64,000 nucleotides of DNA. Origin: Candidatus Vagococcus giribetii (GTDB lineage Bacteria > Bacillota > Bacilli > Lactobacillales > Vagococcaceae). Below, one piece after another: positions 53,774 to 63,142 of the stretch (position 1 is the stretch's first letter; each line of letters opens with the position of its first letter). Below the pieces are notes generated by a model. It was not told the DNA's origin. It saw only the letters and a program-made list of their open reading frames with translations, and did not search any database. A program made the translations under genes and the position numbers. The stretch lies in NCBI RefSeq assembly GCF_017316185.1, contig NZ_JAFLVX010000015.1, forward strand, positions 147,213-211,212, written 5' to 3'.

Positions 53774-54720
53774 TAAGCTCTTCCTCCCTTTTCCTTCACT
53801 AGTTTAAATACAAAATAGAGTCCTCCACTAAATTCAATAACCACACTTAAAGTGGTATTCATATGAAATACTTGTTCCACTAAAAATTGCCCTGAAACAA
53901 GAAACAACACACTCATAAAACTTGCTGCAATAAATAAATAAACATGTTTATAAGTTCCTAGCCATTGATAGGTAACATTGGCGACAATAAAACCTAAAAA
54001 CGTGATTGGCCCGATTAATGCTGTTGCGATGGCCACTGATAAGCTAATTAAAAACAACATATATTTTCTAAAAACTGGAACATTTATCCCTAAGTTAATG
54101 CCTTGTTCAAGGCCCAAATGTAGGACATCTAATTTAGGACTTGCTTTGATAAATAAGAACACTAACACGAGAACAATTGGAACCACTAAAACGAGTAAAG
54201 ACACGTCTACATTACTGAAACTAGCAAATAATTTCCCTTGTAATTTATCGTACTCATTGGGATCCATCAATACCTGTAAGAAAGTACTCATACTTTTGAA
54301 AAGAGTCCCTAAAATCATCCCTACCATTAGGAGTAAAAACAAATCTTGCTTGTCCTTTTTTAGAAGTGTCGAAAAGATTAAGACACTAAAGAAAACCATC
54401 AGACATACATTGATCACAAATAAAACAGGATCACCTTGTCGAGACTGACCTAAGAAAAAGAAAAGGATGGTCTGGACTAACACATATAACGAGTCAAATC
54501 CTAAAATACTTGGTGTTAAAAAGTGATTTTGAGTTAAGGTTTGAAACGCAATGGTCGAAAAGCTTGTCAAAGTCCCCACTACTACAAAAGCTAATATTTT
54601 TTTTCCCCTTAAAGGCAATGCAAAACTCCAGTTGCCATAAGTATGAAAGGTTAAAAATAAACCGATAGCAAATAGGGTTAATAAACCTAAAATAATTACT
54701 TTTATTCTGACTTGTCTCAT
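53773..54720 (-). CDS. Siderophore ABC transporter permease (YclO-like)
   Basis: 315-residue FecCD-family permease with about nine or ten helices. The family stretches LTSFSTIAFQTLTQNHFLTPSILGFDSL (about 52-79), with the permease-specific NxxLxP.I.G motif, and ATALIGPITFLGFIVANVTY (about 235-254) are clear. It overlaps the other permease by 4 bp (ATGA) and the ATPase by 1 bp, so all are translated from one message. Confidence 0.92.
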   Translation of the reverse strand: MRQVRIKVIILGLLTLFAIGLFLTFHTYGNWSFALPLRGKKILAFVVVGTLTSFSTIAFQTLTQNHFLTPSILGFDSLYVLVQTILFFFLGQSRQGDPVLFVINVCLMVFFSVLIFSTLLKKDKQDLFLLLMVGMILGTLFKSMSTFLQVLMDPNEYDKLQGKLFASFSNVDVSLLVLVVPIVLVLVFLFIKASPKLDVLHLGLEQGINLGINVPVFRKYMLFLISLSVAIATALIGPITFLGFIVANVTYQWLGTYKHVYLFIAASFMSVLFLVSGQFLVEQVFHMNTTLSVVIEFSGGLYFVFKLVKEKGGRA

Positions 54721-55667
54721 GCTCTCTTACCTCCCTTCCATAAAAGGAAGATAAAGACGACACTACCTATAACCCCAACAATCAAGCTCACTGGAATTTC
54801 ATAAGGTGGGTAAATGACTCGAGACAAAATATCACATACAACTAAAAACAAACTCCCTGAAATAGCAGTTAGCCATAAGGTATTTTTTAATTGATCTCCG
54901 TAAAATTGAGCCACAATATTCGGTATGATGACACCGATAAAGGGTAATCCCCCAACAGTCACCAGAGTGACACTACTTGCTAAGGCAATCAGTAATAAAC
55001 CTAATAGTTGTATTTTGTCATAGTCTAGCCCCACACTTGTTGCCATGTCTTTCCCCATACCTACTAATGTAAACTGGTAGGCAAACACATAACAAATCAG
55101 TAAAACTGGGACTGATAAATACAGAAGTTCGTAATCCCCTTTAGTAATAGTTGAAAAACTTCCTTGAAGCCAAGAAGTCATGTTTTGAATTAATTGAAAT
55201 TGATAGGCAAAAAAAGTAACCACAGAGCCGATGATATTACCAAACATTACACCAACTAAGGGAATCATTAATTGATTTCTCCCTGGAATTCTTTTTACAA
55301 GTTGTAAAAAGACCACTGTTCCTAAAAAGGCAAATATAAAAGCCACAAAAGAGCGGGTTAATATAGAGCTTGCTGGAAAAAAGAGCATGGCTACTAACAT
55401 ACCTAATCTGGCACTATCCATCGTGCCTGCAGTTGTTGGTGACACAAATTTATTTTGCGTTGAATGTTGCATGATTAACCCACACACACTACTTGTTGCC
55501 CCTGCAATAATCAAACTAATCGTTCTAGGGACTCGAGTTTGCCATAGGACCAGTTGCTCTAACTCATTAAAATGAAAAAGATGATAAACTGGAATGCTTT
55601 GTACACCAACAAACAAGGAGATTGCTGCAAAAAAAAGAAGCAAATATAAAGGTAAACGTCTATTCAT
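54717..55667 (-). CDS. Siderophore ABC transporter permease (YclN-like)
   Basis: 316-residue FecCD-family permease and first gene of the operon. LWQTRVPRTISLIIAGATSSVCGLIMQH (about 42-69), NKFVSPTTAGTMDSARLG (about 72-89) and VTVGGLPFIGVIIPNIVAQF (about 234-253) are family hallmarks. Start ATG with GAGGAGA. The gene order permease-permease-ATPase-binding protein equals Bacillus yclNOPQ. A Fur box lies just upstream. Confidence 0.93.
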   Translation of the reverse strand: MNRRLPLYLLLFFAAISLFVGVQSIPVYHLFHFNELEQLVLWQTRVPRTISLIIAGATSSVCGLIMQHSTQNKFVSPTTAGTMDSARLGMLVAMLFFPASSILTRSFVAFIFAFLGTVVFLQLVKRIPGRNQLMIPLVGVMFGNIIGSVVTFFAYQFQLIQNMTSWLQGSFSTITKGDYELLYLSVPVLLICYVFAYQFTLVGMGKDMATSVGLDYDKIQLLGLLLIALASSVTLVTVGGLPFIGVIIPNIVAQFYGDQLKNTLWLTAISGSLFLVVCDILSRVIYPPYEIPVSLIVGVIGSVVFIFLLWKGGKRA

Positions 55668-55691
55668 TCAGTATTCTCCTCGTTTCTAATT

Positions 55692-55710
55692 GATAATGAT
55701 TTTCACTATC
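55692..55710 (-). promoter_or_regulatory. Fur box of the siderophore operon
   Basis: The minus strand reads GATAGTGAAAATCATTATC, 17 of 19 positions of the classical Fur consensus GATAATGATWATCATTATC. It lies 25-43 bp before the first permease start, where it would cover the promoter. Iron-repressed expression is inferred. Confidence 0.88.
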
Positions 55711-55779
55711 ATTTAGTTTAGCTAAAGTTCGTGATTTTTGCAACATTTTTCTTGAACCTCGTTTTTAAATTGTTTATGT

Positions 55780-55785
55780 TATAAT
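55780..55785 (+). promoter_or_regulatory. Extended -10 promoter of the YueI-like gene
   Basis: TGTTATAAT (TATAAT at 55780-55785) with no strong -35. It is 34 bp before the ATG and divergent from the Fur-boxed promoter. Confidence 0.6.
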
Positions 55786-55818
55786 GAACGTACATAATCA
55801 AACGAAAGGTGTTATTCT

Positions 55819-56283
55819 ATGACGAAGAAAGATATTCAAGATTATTTAGACAAAGGAATGTATGGTGCGCCTCAAATCAAACCAGATGAACGACGAAAAT
55901 ATCTAGGAACTTTTAGAGAACGCGTTGTCTTTGCCATGGTATCTATTGAAACTGAATCAACTGATTATGATGCATTTTGTTTAGAGCAGTTTAAAAAATA
56001 TCCAACTGGTACCTTATCCATTAATGCCAACTGTTCTCTAAAAACACAAAATCATTTCATGAAATTAGCCCAACAAGCACATATTAATTTTAAGATGGTA
56101 GATAGTGATGAGGATAAGTTAGCCTCTGATGAAATTGCGATGGTTTTTTCTTTGGAAACAGCGATTAATCTCAAGGACATCTCTGTGAAAAAGAGAAACT
56201 TCTCCCTATCAAAAAAAGAGACAACTGATACACAACCACCTAAACAAAGAACTGGTTTATTAACTCGTCTTTTCAAGTCTTAA
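55819..56283 (+). CDS. YueI-family protein (DUF1694)
   Basis: 154-residue soluble protein of the YueI/DUF1694 family. It starts DIQDYLDKGMYGAPQIKPDERRKYLGTFRERV, the conserved segment (mGtpqikPDEqrkYLGTFrERV) in the family. A central ferredoxin-like region includes LEQFKKYPTGTLSINANCSL, and the C-terminal tail is variable and Lys/Thr-rich. Function is unknown although a structure class is known for the family. Site AAAGG, then a 20-bp gap to the serine hydrolase gene, so probably co-transcribed. Confidence 0.85.
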   Translation: MTKKDIQDYLDKGMYGAPQIKPDERRKYLGTFRERVVFAMVSIETESTDYDAFCLEQFKKYPTGTLSINANCSLKTQNHFMKLAQQAHINFKMVDSDEDKLASDEIAMVFSLETAINLKDISVKKRNFSLSKKETTDTQPPKQRTGLLTRLFKS

Positions 56284-56303
56284 TACATAAAGAGGAACCT
56301 GGG

Positions 56304-57374
56304 ATGAACATTAACAATTGGAAAAAGAAGCAAACACTCTTAGTGATTCTAGTTAGCATTGGTACACTCATTTTTCTTTCTACTATGTTAGTTTCTAGTA
56401 AAAAAGCCATGGCTGTTAAGAAAAAGAAACAAGAAGTTATTTCTGACATTAACTCTTCTATAGAAAGTTCTGATCTTTTAGGTTCCATGGCGATTGTTCG
56501 AGATGGAAAGTTTGTTTATACCGCTAGTTTTGGTGAGGCTGATCATGAAAACCATTTACCAAATTCACCCGACCTGCTCTACCCAATTGCCTCCATGCAA
56601 AAGAGAATGACTGCTGTCATCATTGCACAACTGATTAGAGAAGGTAAACTTACCTACGAATCAACCATTGAACGCTTTTATCCAAGCCTCGAGCACGCAG
56701 ACGTCATTACTGTTCGTGATTTATTGAATCATACCAGTGGTTACATCATGCCAGAAGTTACTTCTAGAACGGTTCTAACAACAGAAAAACAACAACTCAA
56801 TAATGTCTTTGAAACAAGTATCTACAACGGGCAATATACGTTCCAATATTCTAATGGGAATTATAGTTTACTAGCTGGTATTATTAGTCAGATTGAACAA
56901 ACGTCTTATAAGGACAGTCTAAAAAAGAGAATTCTAACGCCCTTACACCTGACACATACGTATCTTTGGGATGACGTTCCCACTGATCAATTTGTGGTCA
57001 AAGAGTACTTCAATGACACAGGAGAAGACTATGAGAAACAGCGTTCTGTTTATTCAAAAGAGTTAATGAGTACTCTTTTAGGAGCAGGAAATGTCTACTC
57101 AACTGCAAGTGATTTAAGTCAATTTCAATTATCACTAAATAACAGTACTTTACTGACACCTGAAGAATACACTGAACTCTTCCCTTTTGCCTCTCAAGAA
57201 GAAGTGATGATGGTTGGTAACATCTCTTCTGATGGCAAATCAGGTGGCTATAGTAGTTATTTCTATGGTGACATTACAAAACAAAATTTTGTGGTCTTTT
57301 TAGCTAATCAAACCTCTAATGATTACCCTGATCAGCTATTCAAATACGTCTATGAACAGTTACTACTGTTTTAG
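56304..57374 (+). CDS. Membrane-anchored beta-lactamase-fold serine hydrolase (PF00144)
   Basis: 356 residues. An uncleaved N-terminal signal anchor (KKKQTLLVILVSIGTLIFLSTMLVS, about 6-30) exposes a PF00144 domain outside the cell. The catalytic SxxK is SMQK (about 97-100), the second motif YSN (YSNGNYSLLAG, about 190) and a KSGG (about 313) takes the place of the KTG/HTG box. Relatives are class C-like esterases, D-aminopeptidases or penicillin-binding-protein-like enzymes; true beta-lactamase activity cannot be claimed. GAGG precedes the ATG. Confidence 0.85.
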   Translation: MNINNWKKKQTLLVILVSIGTLIFLSTMLVSSKKAMAVKKKKQEVISDINSSIESSDLLGSMAIVRDGKFVYTASFGEADHENHLPNSPDLLYPIASMQKRMTAVIIAQLIREGKLTYESTIERFYPSLEHADVITVRDLLNHTSGYIMPEVTSRTVLTTEKQQLNNVFETSIYNGQYTFQYSNGNYSLLAGIISQIEQTSYKDSLKKRILTPLHLTHTYLWDDVPTDQFVVKEYFNDTGEDYEKQRSVYSKELMSTLLGAGNVYSTASDLSQFQLSLNNSTLLTPEEYTELFPFASQEEVMMVGNISSDGKSGGYSSYFYGDITKQNFVVFLANQTSNDYPDQLFKYVYEQLLLF

Positions 57375-57398
57375 TATAAATAAGGAGGAAAATGCTTT

Positions 57399-57785
57399 AT
57401 GACTCATGAAAAAATAATCAAAAAAGAATTAGCCGAAGCTTTACATGTTCACATTCTATTATTAAAAAGAATCGAAACCGTTGAATCTGATTCTAGTGAT
57501 GCCCTACGCTTTGTTATTCGAAGTCTAGGCTTCATGTTGGAAAGAATCCCTGAAGCTCTTGTTTCTGATGATGAGGAAGATTTGTATTTTGCAGCCTTCC
57601 AGTACTACAACTTACTAGCTGAGCTGAAAAACAACATGGCCATCTCTTTCCCTCATGTTACAAGTATTGATTTATCTGCATTCCCTGATTCTCATGTGGA
57701 CCTACTCAATGAATGGTGGGAAGAAAAAACAGGGCTAAAAGTGGACACTCCAACTAAACAAACCATGACTGTTCATAAAGAATAA
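57399..57785 (+). CDS. Conserved-looking hypothetical protein, unknown
   Basis: 128-residue acidic, helical, soluble protein with no recognised domain. Notable stretches are ALHVHILLLKRIETVESDSS (about 14-33), SLGFMLERIPEALVSDDEED and FPDSHVDLLNEWWEEKTGL near the C-terminus. Site AAGGAGG 8 nt before the ATG. It lies 24 bp after the serine hydrolase gene and ends at a strong terminator, making it the third gene of that unit. Confidence 0.72.
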   Translation: MTHEKIIKKELAEALHVHILLLKRIETVESDSSDALRFVIRSLGFMLERIPEALVSDDEEDLYFAAFQYYNLLAELKNNMAISFPHVTSIDLSAFPDSHVDLLNEWWEEKTGLKVDTPTKQTMTVHKE

Positions 57786-57827
57786 AAAGCATTTCCATCT
57801 CATAACGAGGTGGAAATGCTTTTTTTA
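57784..57827. terminator. Bidirectional terminator
   Basis: AAAAAGCATTTCCA.CTC / GAG.TGGAAATGCTTTTT arms, loop of 5, with T-runs both ways, between the unknown gene and gshF. Confidence 0.93.
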
Positions 57828-60092
57828 ATCGATTAATGTTGGAAAAAGTAGATGCAATACATCTGTTGTCAGTCGACGACTTGTTCCTTTAAAAGGATAA
57901 ATATGCATGTGCATAGCTGGGTTAAAGTTGGCTTCAATAATCCCATAAGTCTTATCTGATTTCTGACTAGGTAGGTTTTTATCTGGAATAATCAAATCGA
58001 TTCCACATATTTTAGCTCCAATAGCACAAACGGCTTCTTCTGCAATTCTCTTGTACGTCTCATCCATTTCGTCGGTGACATCAATTGAATCTCCACCTGT
58101 ACTGACATTTGAGTTTTCTCGTAAGTAAACGACTTCATCTTGTATAGGGATACTAGCTACTGTTAGGCCTTGCTCTTTTAGCATCAACTGTTCAATTTCT
58201 CCCAGTTGAATTAATTCAAGAGGTGAACGATGATGAGTCCCTCTTAGACTATCTTTGTTTTTTTCTGCTACTAGTTCGGTAATGCTACTTTTCCCGTCTC
58301 CTACTACATTAGCTGGCACACGTAGCATAATAGCTTTTGTCTGACCATCTAACACGAAGAAACGATACTCTGTTCCTGAAATAAATTCTTCTACCAATAA
58401 ATCAGTATCTTCTTTAAATGCAATTCTTAGCGCTTGTTGGTAGTCTTCAAAAGAAGCTCCTTCTTTAAAAATAGAGATACCTAAGCCATAATTCGTTGAT
58501 TTTGGTTTAACCACAAATCCCTTGTTAGCAAATAAGTCATAGGCTTGCTCTGCTTTTTCCATTGTGGAAAATTCTTTTCCCGCTGGAACTCTAAAACCAG
58601 CTTTAGCTAAGACTTTCTTCGTCACTGTTTTATTTTCCATTAATAGAGGGACAATGTACGAATCTTTACTAGTCATATTCGCATTTTTTACGTACTCGCT
58701 TTTTCCTTGATAACTTAATTGAAGGAATTGGTCATTCTCATCTAGAACTTCTACTTTAACCCCTTTTTGAAGGGCATCAAACATCAAAATTTGAGTGGAT
58801 AATTCCATGTGACGATAACCCGATAGTTGATACGGTTTACTAAAGGCTTGTTCACGGTACTCGTTACCTAACTCAATACCTAATTCTTGATTCGTACGAC
58901 TATCAAGGACCATTTTAGCAGCTAATGTGTTTTCTGGTGATTCTAAGGCTTGTCTACTAGCCTCTATCACTTCTTGGTAGTCAACTGACACATTTAGCTT
59001 AGCTGCCATTTCTTGCATTTCTTTTAGTAACCAAAGACCTTCTTCTTTGTTTTTGGTTTGTTCTAAAGGATTTTCTAAGGACACTTGCTCATTTAAAATA
59101 GTCCCTGTCTTTAATAACTCATCTGCAGGAGTATCTGTTTCATCTAACCATAACATCGTCATCATAAACACATGTAAAAAGTTCAATGTCTCCATAGTAA
59201 TACCGTATTCAGCATAGGGATTTAAATCAATATTTCGAAGTTCAATATAGGAAACACCTTTTGTTAAGAGCTCATCAATGTCCTTTGTCCCTCTTAAGCG
59301 GACGGCTGAATAAAATTCTTTTGCTTCAATCAAATCACCTTTATCAACTAAGCCATTAATATCTGCTACATACGATTCAATTGATTCATAAGACACATTA
59401 ATTTCAGGTCGATTAGTGTAACCAAAATGACTGTTACGGAAACTTCTAACCGGTTCATTCGCAGGCTCTTTAAAAAAGTAGCCTTCCTCAGCGTAAGGAC
59501 TAGCTCCAAATAAATAAGTGACTAGCCAACGATATCTCAAGTAATGACGAGATGCTTTTAAATAGCAAGCTGTTCGAAAGGCTTCAAAAGAAGTCTCTTC
59601 TTTTTGCTCACGAAAAAGAGCTTCTAACAAGTCATTAGAAAACTCAAAATTATAATGAATCCCACTGACCATCTGTTTTCTCTTGCCGTACACTTTAGCC
59701 AAGTAGCGTCGGTAATTCACATCACCTTGATCACTTAGTTTAGCAATCACAATATCGCAATCATCTTTTGGTAATACTGGTGGCATACTTAAAGGCCACA
59801 AGCGTTCTTCTTCCTCTAAAGAGCGAAGAGCCACATCATGTAAGGCACCTAAAAAACGTAAGGTCTCTTCACTAGAATCAAAAACAGGTGTGATAAACTC
59901 CATTTGTGTTTCACTAAAATCTGTTTGTATGTAAGGATGGCTATCTCTTGAGCCAATTTTTTTCGGATGGTCTGTTGAAGCAAGATCTCCTGTTGGTGTT
60001 ATTCGTTGGCTTTCTTTTTCTAAGCCAATGTTAAATTCTTTAAATAAGGGCTTTATTAAGTCAGATGACAATAGTTGTTTCATTTTTTTCAT
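57825..60092 (-). CDS. gshF: Bifunctional glutathione synthetase GshF (GshAB)
   Basis: 755 residues, the length of the fused enzymes. The N-terminal gamma-glutamate-cysteine ligase domain (about 1-450) shows FNIGLEKESQRI (about 20-31, active-site Glu) and ELRNIDLNPYAEYG (about 277-290). The C-terminal ATP-grasp domain (about 480-755), related to D-Ala-D-Ala ligase/CphA, shows FVVKPKSTNYGLGI (about 525-538), VEEFISGTEYRFFVLDG and IEANFNPAMHMH (metal site, about 728-739). It makes glutathione from Glu, Cys and Gly in two steps in one protein. Site AAGGTGG. Monocistronic. Confidence 0.96.
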   Translation of the reverse strand: MKKMKQLLSSDLIKPLFKEFNIGLEKESQRITPTGDLASTDHPKKIGSRDSHPYIQTDFSETQMEFITPVFDSSEETLRFLGALHDVALRSLEEEERLWPLSMPPVLPKDDCDIVIAKLSDQGDVNYRRYLAKVYGKRKQMVSGIHYNFEFSNDLLEALFREQKEETSFEAFRTACYLKASRHYLRYRWLVTYLFGASPYAEEGYFFKEPANEPVRSFRNSHFGYTNRPEINVSYESIESYVADINGLVDKGDLIEAKEFYSAVRLRGTKDIDELLTKGVSYIELRNIDLNPYAEYGITMETLNFLHVFMMTMLWLDETDTPADELLKTGTILNEQVSLENPLEQTKNKEEGLWLLKEMQEMAAKLNVSVDYQEVIEASRQALESPENTLAAKMVLDSRTNQELGIELGNEYREQAFSKPYQLSGYRHMELSTQILMFDALQKGVKVEVLDENDQFLQLSYQGKSEYVKNANMTSKDSYIVPLLMENKTVTKKVLAKAGFRVPAGKEFSTMEKAEQAYDLFANKGFVVKPKSTNYGLGISIFKEGASFEDYQQALRIAFKEDTDLLVEEFISGTEYRFFVLDGQTKAIMLRVPANVVGDGKSSITELVAEKNKDSLRGTHHRSPLELIQLGEIEQLMLKEQGLTVASIPIQDEVVYLRENSNVSTGGDSIDVTDEMDETYKRIAEEAVCAIGAKICGIDLIIPDKNLPSQKSDKTYGIIEANFNPAMHMHIYPFKGTSRRLTTDVLHLLFPTLID

Positions 60093-60177
60093 TTCACTTC
60101 CACCTTATATCCATTTCAATCTTATTTTATCCCCCCTATTATATCATTCAGAAGAAGCTTTCTCTAAAATTATGTTT

Positions 60178-60223
60178 TAAAAAAACTTCTCCCATCAACT
60201 TGATTATAAGTTGATGGGAGAAG
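60178..60223 (-). terminator. Intrinsic terminator of the fructose operon
   Basis: Perfect 16-bp arms CTTCTCCCATCAACTT / AAGTTGATGGGAGAAG with a 6-nt loop. On the minus strand it is followed by seven T. It lies 34 bp past the fruA stop. Confidence 0.95.
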
Positions 60224-60256
60224 CTGTGGGAGAAATTTAAGTCTAAAAGCTTTGTT

Positions 60257-62209
60257 CTAAGCTTTATTTTTGTTTTTCGTTTTTAATAACATTCCTAAAA
60301 CTAAAGCACTCACTAATGAGCCAATTAGGATAAATAGTAAATATAAAACAGGTTGGCTAACTAACATGATAACAAAGATACCGCCATGTGGAGCCATTAA
60401 TTTAATACCTAGAGCACCTACTAAACCACCGGTAACAGCTGAACCTACGATAAAACTTGGAATCATACGAATAGGATCGGCTGCTGCAAAAGGAATTGCT
60501 CCTTCTGTAATGAATGAGAATCCCATGATTAAGTTAGTAATTCCTGCTTCTTGATCTTTTTTAGAAAATTGATCTTTAAACAATAATGTCGCAATAGCAA
60601 TCGCTAAAGGAGGCACCATACCACCAGCCATTACAGCGGCCATTACTACACTACCACCTGTTGCCACTGAAGCTGCTAACGTACCTGTACCAAACACATA
60701 GGCCGCCTTGTTGATTGGTCCACCTAAATCCACAGCCATCATACCACCTAGTAAAGCACCTAATAATGCAGCATTTCCACCAGATAAGTTATTTAAAAAG
60801 TCGTTTAACCCTGTATTAATAGCCGACATTGGAATATTAACAAATAGCATTAAACCGCCTGTTATTAATAAGCCAAAAACAGGATAAAACAAAATAACTT
60901 TGATGCCATCTAAAGATTTAGGTAGATTGGCAAATACTTTTTTCAGTAAGACAATCACATAACCAGCTAAGAAACCGCCAACTAATGCGCCTAAAAAACC
61001 AGAAGGCATAGGTGCTTCTAGTTGCCCAAAAGCAACACCCGATGACGCCATAGCACCAGCAGCAAACCCAACAACTAAACCAGGTCTATCAGCAATACTT
61101 GAAGCAATAAATCCTGACAAAACAGGCAACATAAATGAAAAGGCTGTTCCACCAATTGTTTTAAAGTAAGCCGCAATTTGGTTATATGATCCTAAATCAC
61201 CTAAAGAATCTTGAGGAACACCTAACATTTGGTCAATTAGAAAGGCTAAAGCAATCGCAATCCCGCCACCAATAACAAAAGGAAGCATATGACTAACACC
61301 ATTCATTAAATGTTTATAGATTTGTGAGCCCACACTACCTGTACTTGTTTCATTATCAGTGTCAGTTTCTGACGCACTGTGATGATAAATACTCGCTTTT
61401 CCACTAGCTGCTAAATCGATTAACTCAGCTGATTTTTTAATCCCGTCACTGACTGGACGATTCACTAAAGGTTTCCCTTCAAAACGAGCCATCTCAACAT
61501 TTTTATCTGCAGCAACAATAACACCACTAGCTCTTTCAATATCCTCAGCAGTCAATTGATGCTTAACGCCTTCTGATCCATTTGTTTCAACTTTAATAGC
61601 TACATTCATTTCTTTGGCTTTTGCTTTTAAGGCATCTTCTGCCATATACGTGTGAGCAATACCTGTAGGACAAGCTGTAACAGCTACAACAAAAGGTTGT
61701 TCAGCTACAATTTCTTCACTCGCTGCTTGTTCTTTTGCTTCATTCTCGTCGTATTCTTTTTGAGCTTGATCAAATAATGTTATTACTTCTTCAGGTGACG
61801 CTGCTTGTTTTAATGACTCAATTAAACTTGGATTTAATAATAATCTTGATAGACTTGCTAAAGCTTGTAAATGTGTATCGTTAGCCCCAGCTGGTGCAGC
61901 AATCATAAAGAATAAATAGGTAGGTTGCCCATCTAAAGCTTCATAATCCACACCTTGCTTACTTCTTGCAAACAAAACAGTCGGTTGTAAAACAGCTTCA
62001 TTTTTAGCATGCGGCATAGCTAAGCCATCACCTAAACCTGTTGTTGTTTGAGCTTCTCTTGCTAAAATACCTGCTTCAAACACTTCTTTATCACTAATAC
62101 GCCCTGAAGCGTGTAGCTTATCGACCATCTCATGAATAACTGCTTTTTTCTCAGTTTCCTTTAGAGACAAAATCATAGCATCAACAGACAATAACTCACT
62201 AATTTTCAT
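60257..62209 (-). CDS. fruA: Fructose-specific PTS EIIABC
   Basis: 650 residues: IIA at the N-terminus (about 1-145; active His in LAMPHAKNEA, about residue 67), IIB (about 170-270; phosphorylated Cys in VVAVTACPTGIAHTYMAEDA) and IIC (about 300-640, about nine helices, with DLGGPINKAAYVFG). This order is typical of fructose permeases that yield fructose-1-phosphate. Last gene of fruR-fruK-fruA, starting 13 bp after fruK with an AGGAGG site. Confidence 0.95.
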   Translation of the reverse strand: MKISELLSVDAMILSLKETEKKAVIHEMVDKLHASGRISDKEVFEAGILAREAQTTTGLGDGLAMPHAKNEAVLQPTVLFARSKQGVDYEALDGQPTYLFFMIAAPAGANDTHLQALASLSRLLLNPSLIESLKQAASPEEVITLFDQAQKEYDENEAKEQAASEEIVAEQPFVVAVTACPTGIAHTYMAEDALKAKAKEMNVAIKVETNGSEGVKHQLTAEDIERASGVIVAADKNVEMARFEGKPLVNRPVSDGIKKSAELIDLAASGKASIYHHSASETDTDNETSTGSVGSQIYKHLMNGVSHMLPFVIGGGIAIALAFLIDQMLGVPQDSLGDLGSYNQIAAYFKTIGGTAFSFMLPVLSGFIASSIADRPGLVVGFAAGAMASSGVAFGQLEAPMPSGFLGALVGGFLAGYVIVLLKKVFANLPKSLDGIKVILFYPVFGLLITGGLMLFVNIPMSAINTGLNDFLNNLSGGNAALLGALLGGMMAVDLGGPINKAAYVFGTGTLAASVATGGSVVMAAVMAGGMVPPLAIAIATLLFKDQFSKKDQEAGITNLIMGFSFITEGAIPFAAADPIRMIPSFIVGSAVTGGLVGALGIKLMAPHGGIFVIMLVSQPVLYLLFILIGSLVSALVLGMLLKTKNKNKA

Positions 62210-62221
62210 TCCTTTTTCCTC

Positions 62222-63142
62222 CTAATATTCTTTTATGGTTGTGATACTAACTTTTTCAACTAATGCTAAAATAGCTTCTCCTGTGGCCAAATCATCACTA
62301 AAGGCTGTAGCACTTCCTGCTGCAACCCCATAAGTTAAACACGCTGATGTTTCTTTACTTGCCACCCACTGGCTAATAAAACCTGCTACCATAGAATCTC
62401 CCGCACCAACTGAATTTTTCAATACACCTGACAAACCTTCTACTTGATAAATCCCTTTATCTGAAAATAGCAAAGCGCCATCTTTTCCCATTGAAATCAA
62501 TACGTTTTGTGCTCCTAGAGAGCGTAATTTCTCACCATATGGCAACATCTCTGTAACAGAGGCAAACTCTGTCTCAAAGATAGCACTTAATTCGTGATGG
62601 TTTGGTTTAATTAAAACAGGCTTGAATGGTAAGATATCAAGCAGTTGTTTACTACTAATATCTACAACAAAAGGAATTCCTTTTTTACTTAATAACTCAA
62701 CAAATTCAACGTAAATCGTTGTGGCTACTCCTTTAGGAACGCTACCTGAAAAAACAACCAAATCCTCAGATGTTAACTGATTTAACTGTGTTTTCAATTC
62801 TTGTAAAGCTATCTCTGTAATCACTGGACCTTGACCATTAATCTCTGTTTCTTCTGTACTTTTTAGTTTAATGTTAATTCTTGTATCTCCAGCAACAGTA
62901 ACAAAATCTGTCTGCAATGCTTCTTCTTTTAACTTATCTTCGATGAATTGGCCTGTAAACCCACCTATAAAGCCTAGATTAGTAGACACGACACCCAGTC
63001 TTTTTAACACACGAGACACATTGATCCCCTTACCACCAGGAAATTTTGATTCTCTTTGAGTCACATTTAGTTGTCCTTCTTGAAATGCTGGTACTTGAAT
63101 GACATAATCCACTGCAGGATTAAGGGTCACTGTATAAATCAT
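62222..63142 (-). CDS. fruK: 1-phosphofructokinase FruK
   Basis: 306-residue PfkB-family kinase converting fructose-1-phosphate to fructose-1,6-bisphosphate. Motifs: TLNPAVDYVIQV (N-terminus), the PfkB-1 region FPGGKGINVSRVLKRLG (about 33-49), FSGSVPKGV (about 131-139) and the PfkB-2/anion-hole motif NSVGAGDSMVAGF (about 243-255, catalytic Asp). Tagatose-6-phosphate kinase is a close relative, but the fruA/fruR context favours FruK. The ATG overlaps the fruR stop by 4 bp. Confidence 0.94.
   Translation of the reverse strand: MIYTVTLNPAVDYVIQVPAFQEGQLNVTQRESKFPGGKGINVSRVLKRLGVVSTNLGFIGGFTGQFIEDKLKEEALQTDFVTVAGDTRINIKLKSTEETEINGQGPVITEIALQELKTQLNQLTSEDLVVFSGSVPKGVATTIYVEFVELLSKKGIPFVVDISSKQLLDILPFKPVLIKPNHHELSAIFETEFASVTEMLPYGEKLRSLGAQNVLISMGKDGALLFSDKGIYQVEGLSGVLKNSVGAGDSMVAGFISQWVASKETSACLTYGVAAGSATAFSDDLATGEAILALVEKVSITTIKEY

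Noticed and set aside
53978..54448. 156-codon open frame on the plus strand opposite the siderophore permease gene
   Set aside because: It mirrors a conserved membrane protein gene, has no ribosome binding site and an unnatural composition; it is a shadow.
56304..57374. Calling the PF00144 protein a beta-lactamase resistance gene
   Set aside because: The fold motifs are shared by many esterases and peptidases; the anchored form and KSGG motif do not point to a true beta-lactamase.
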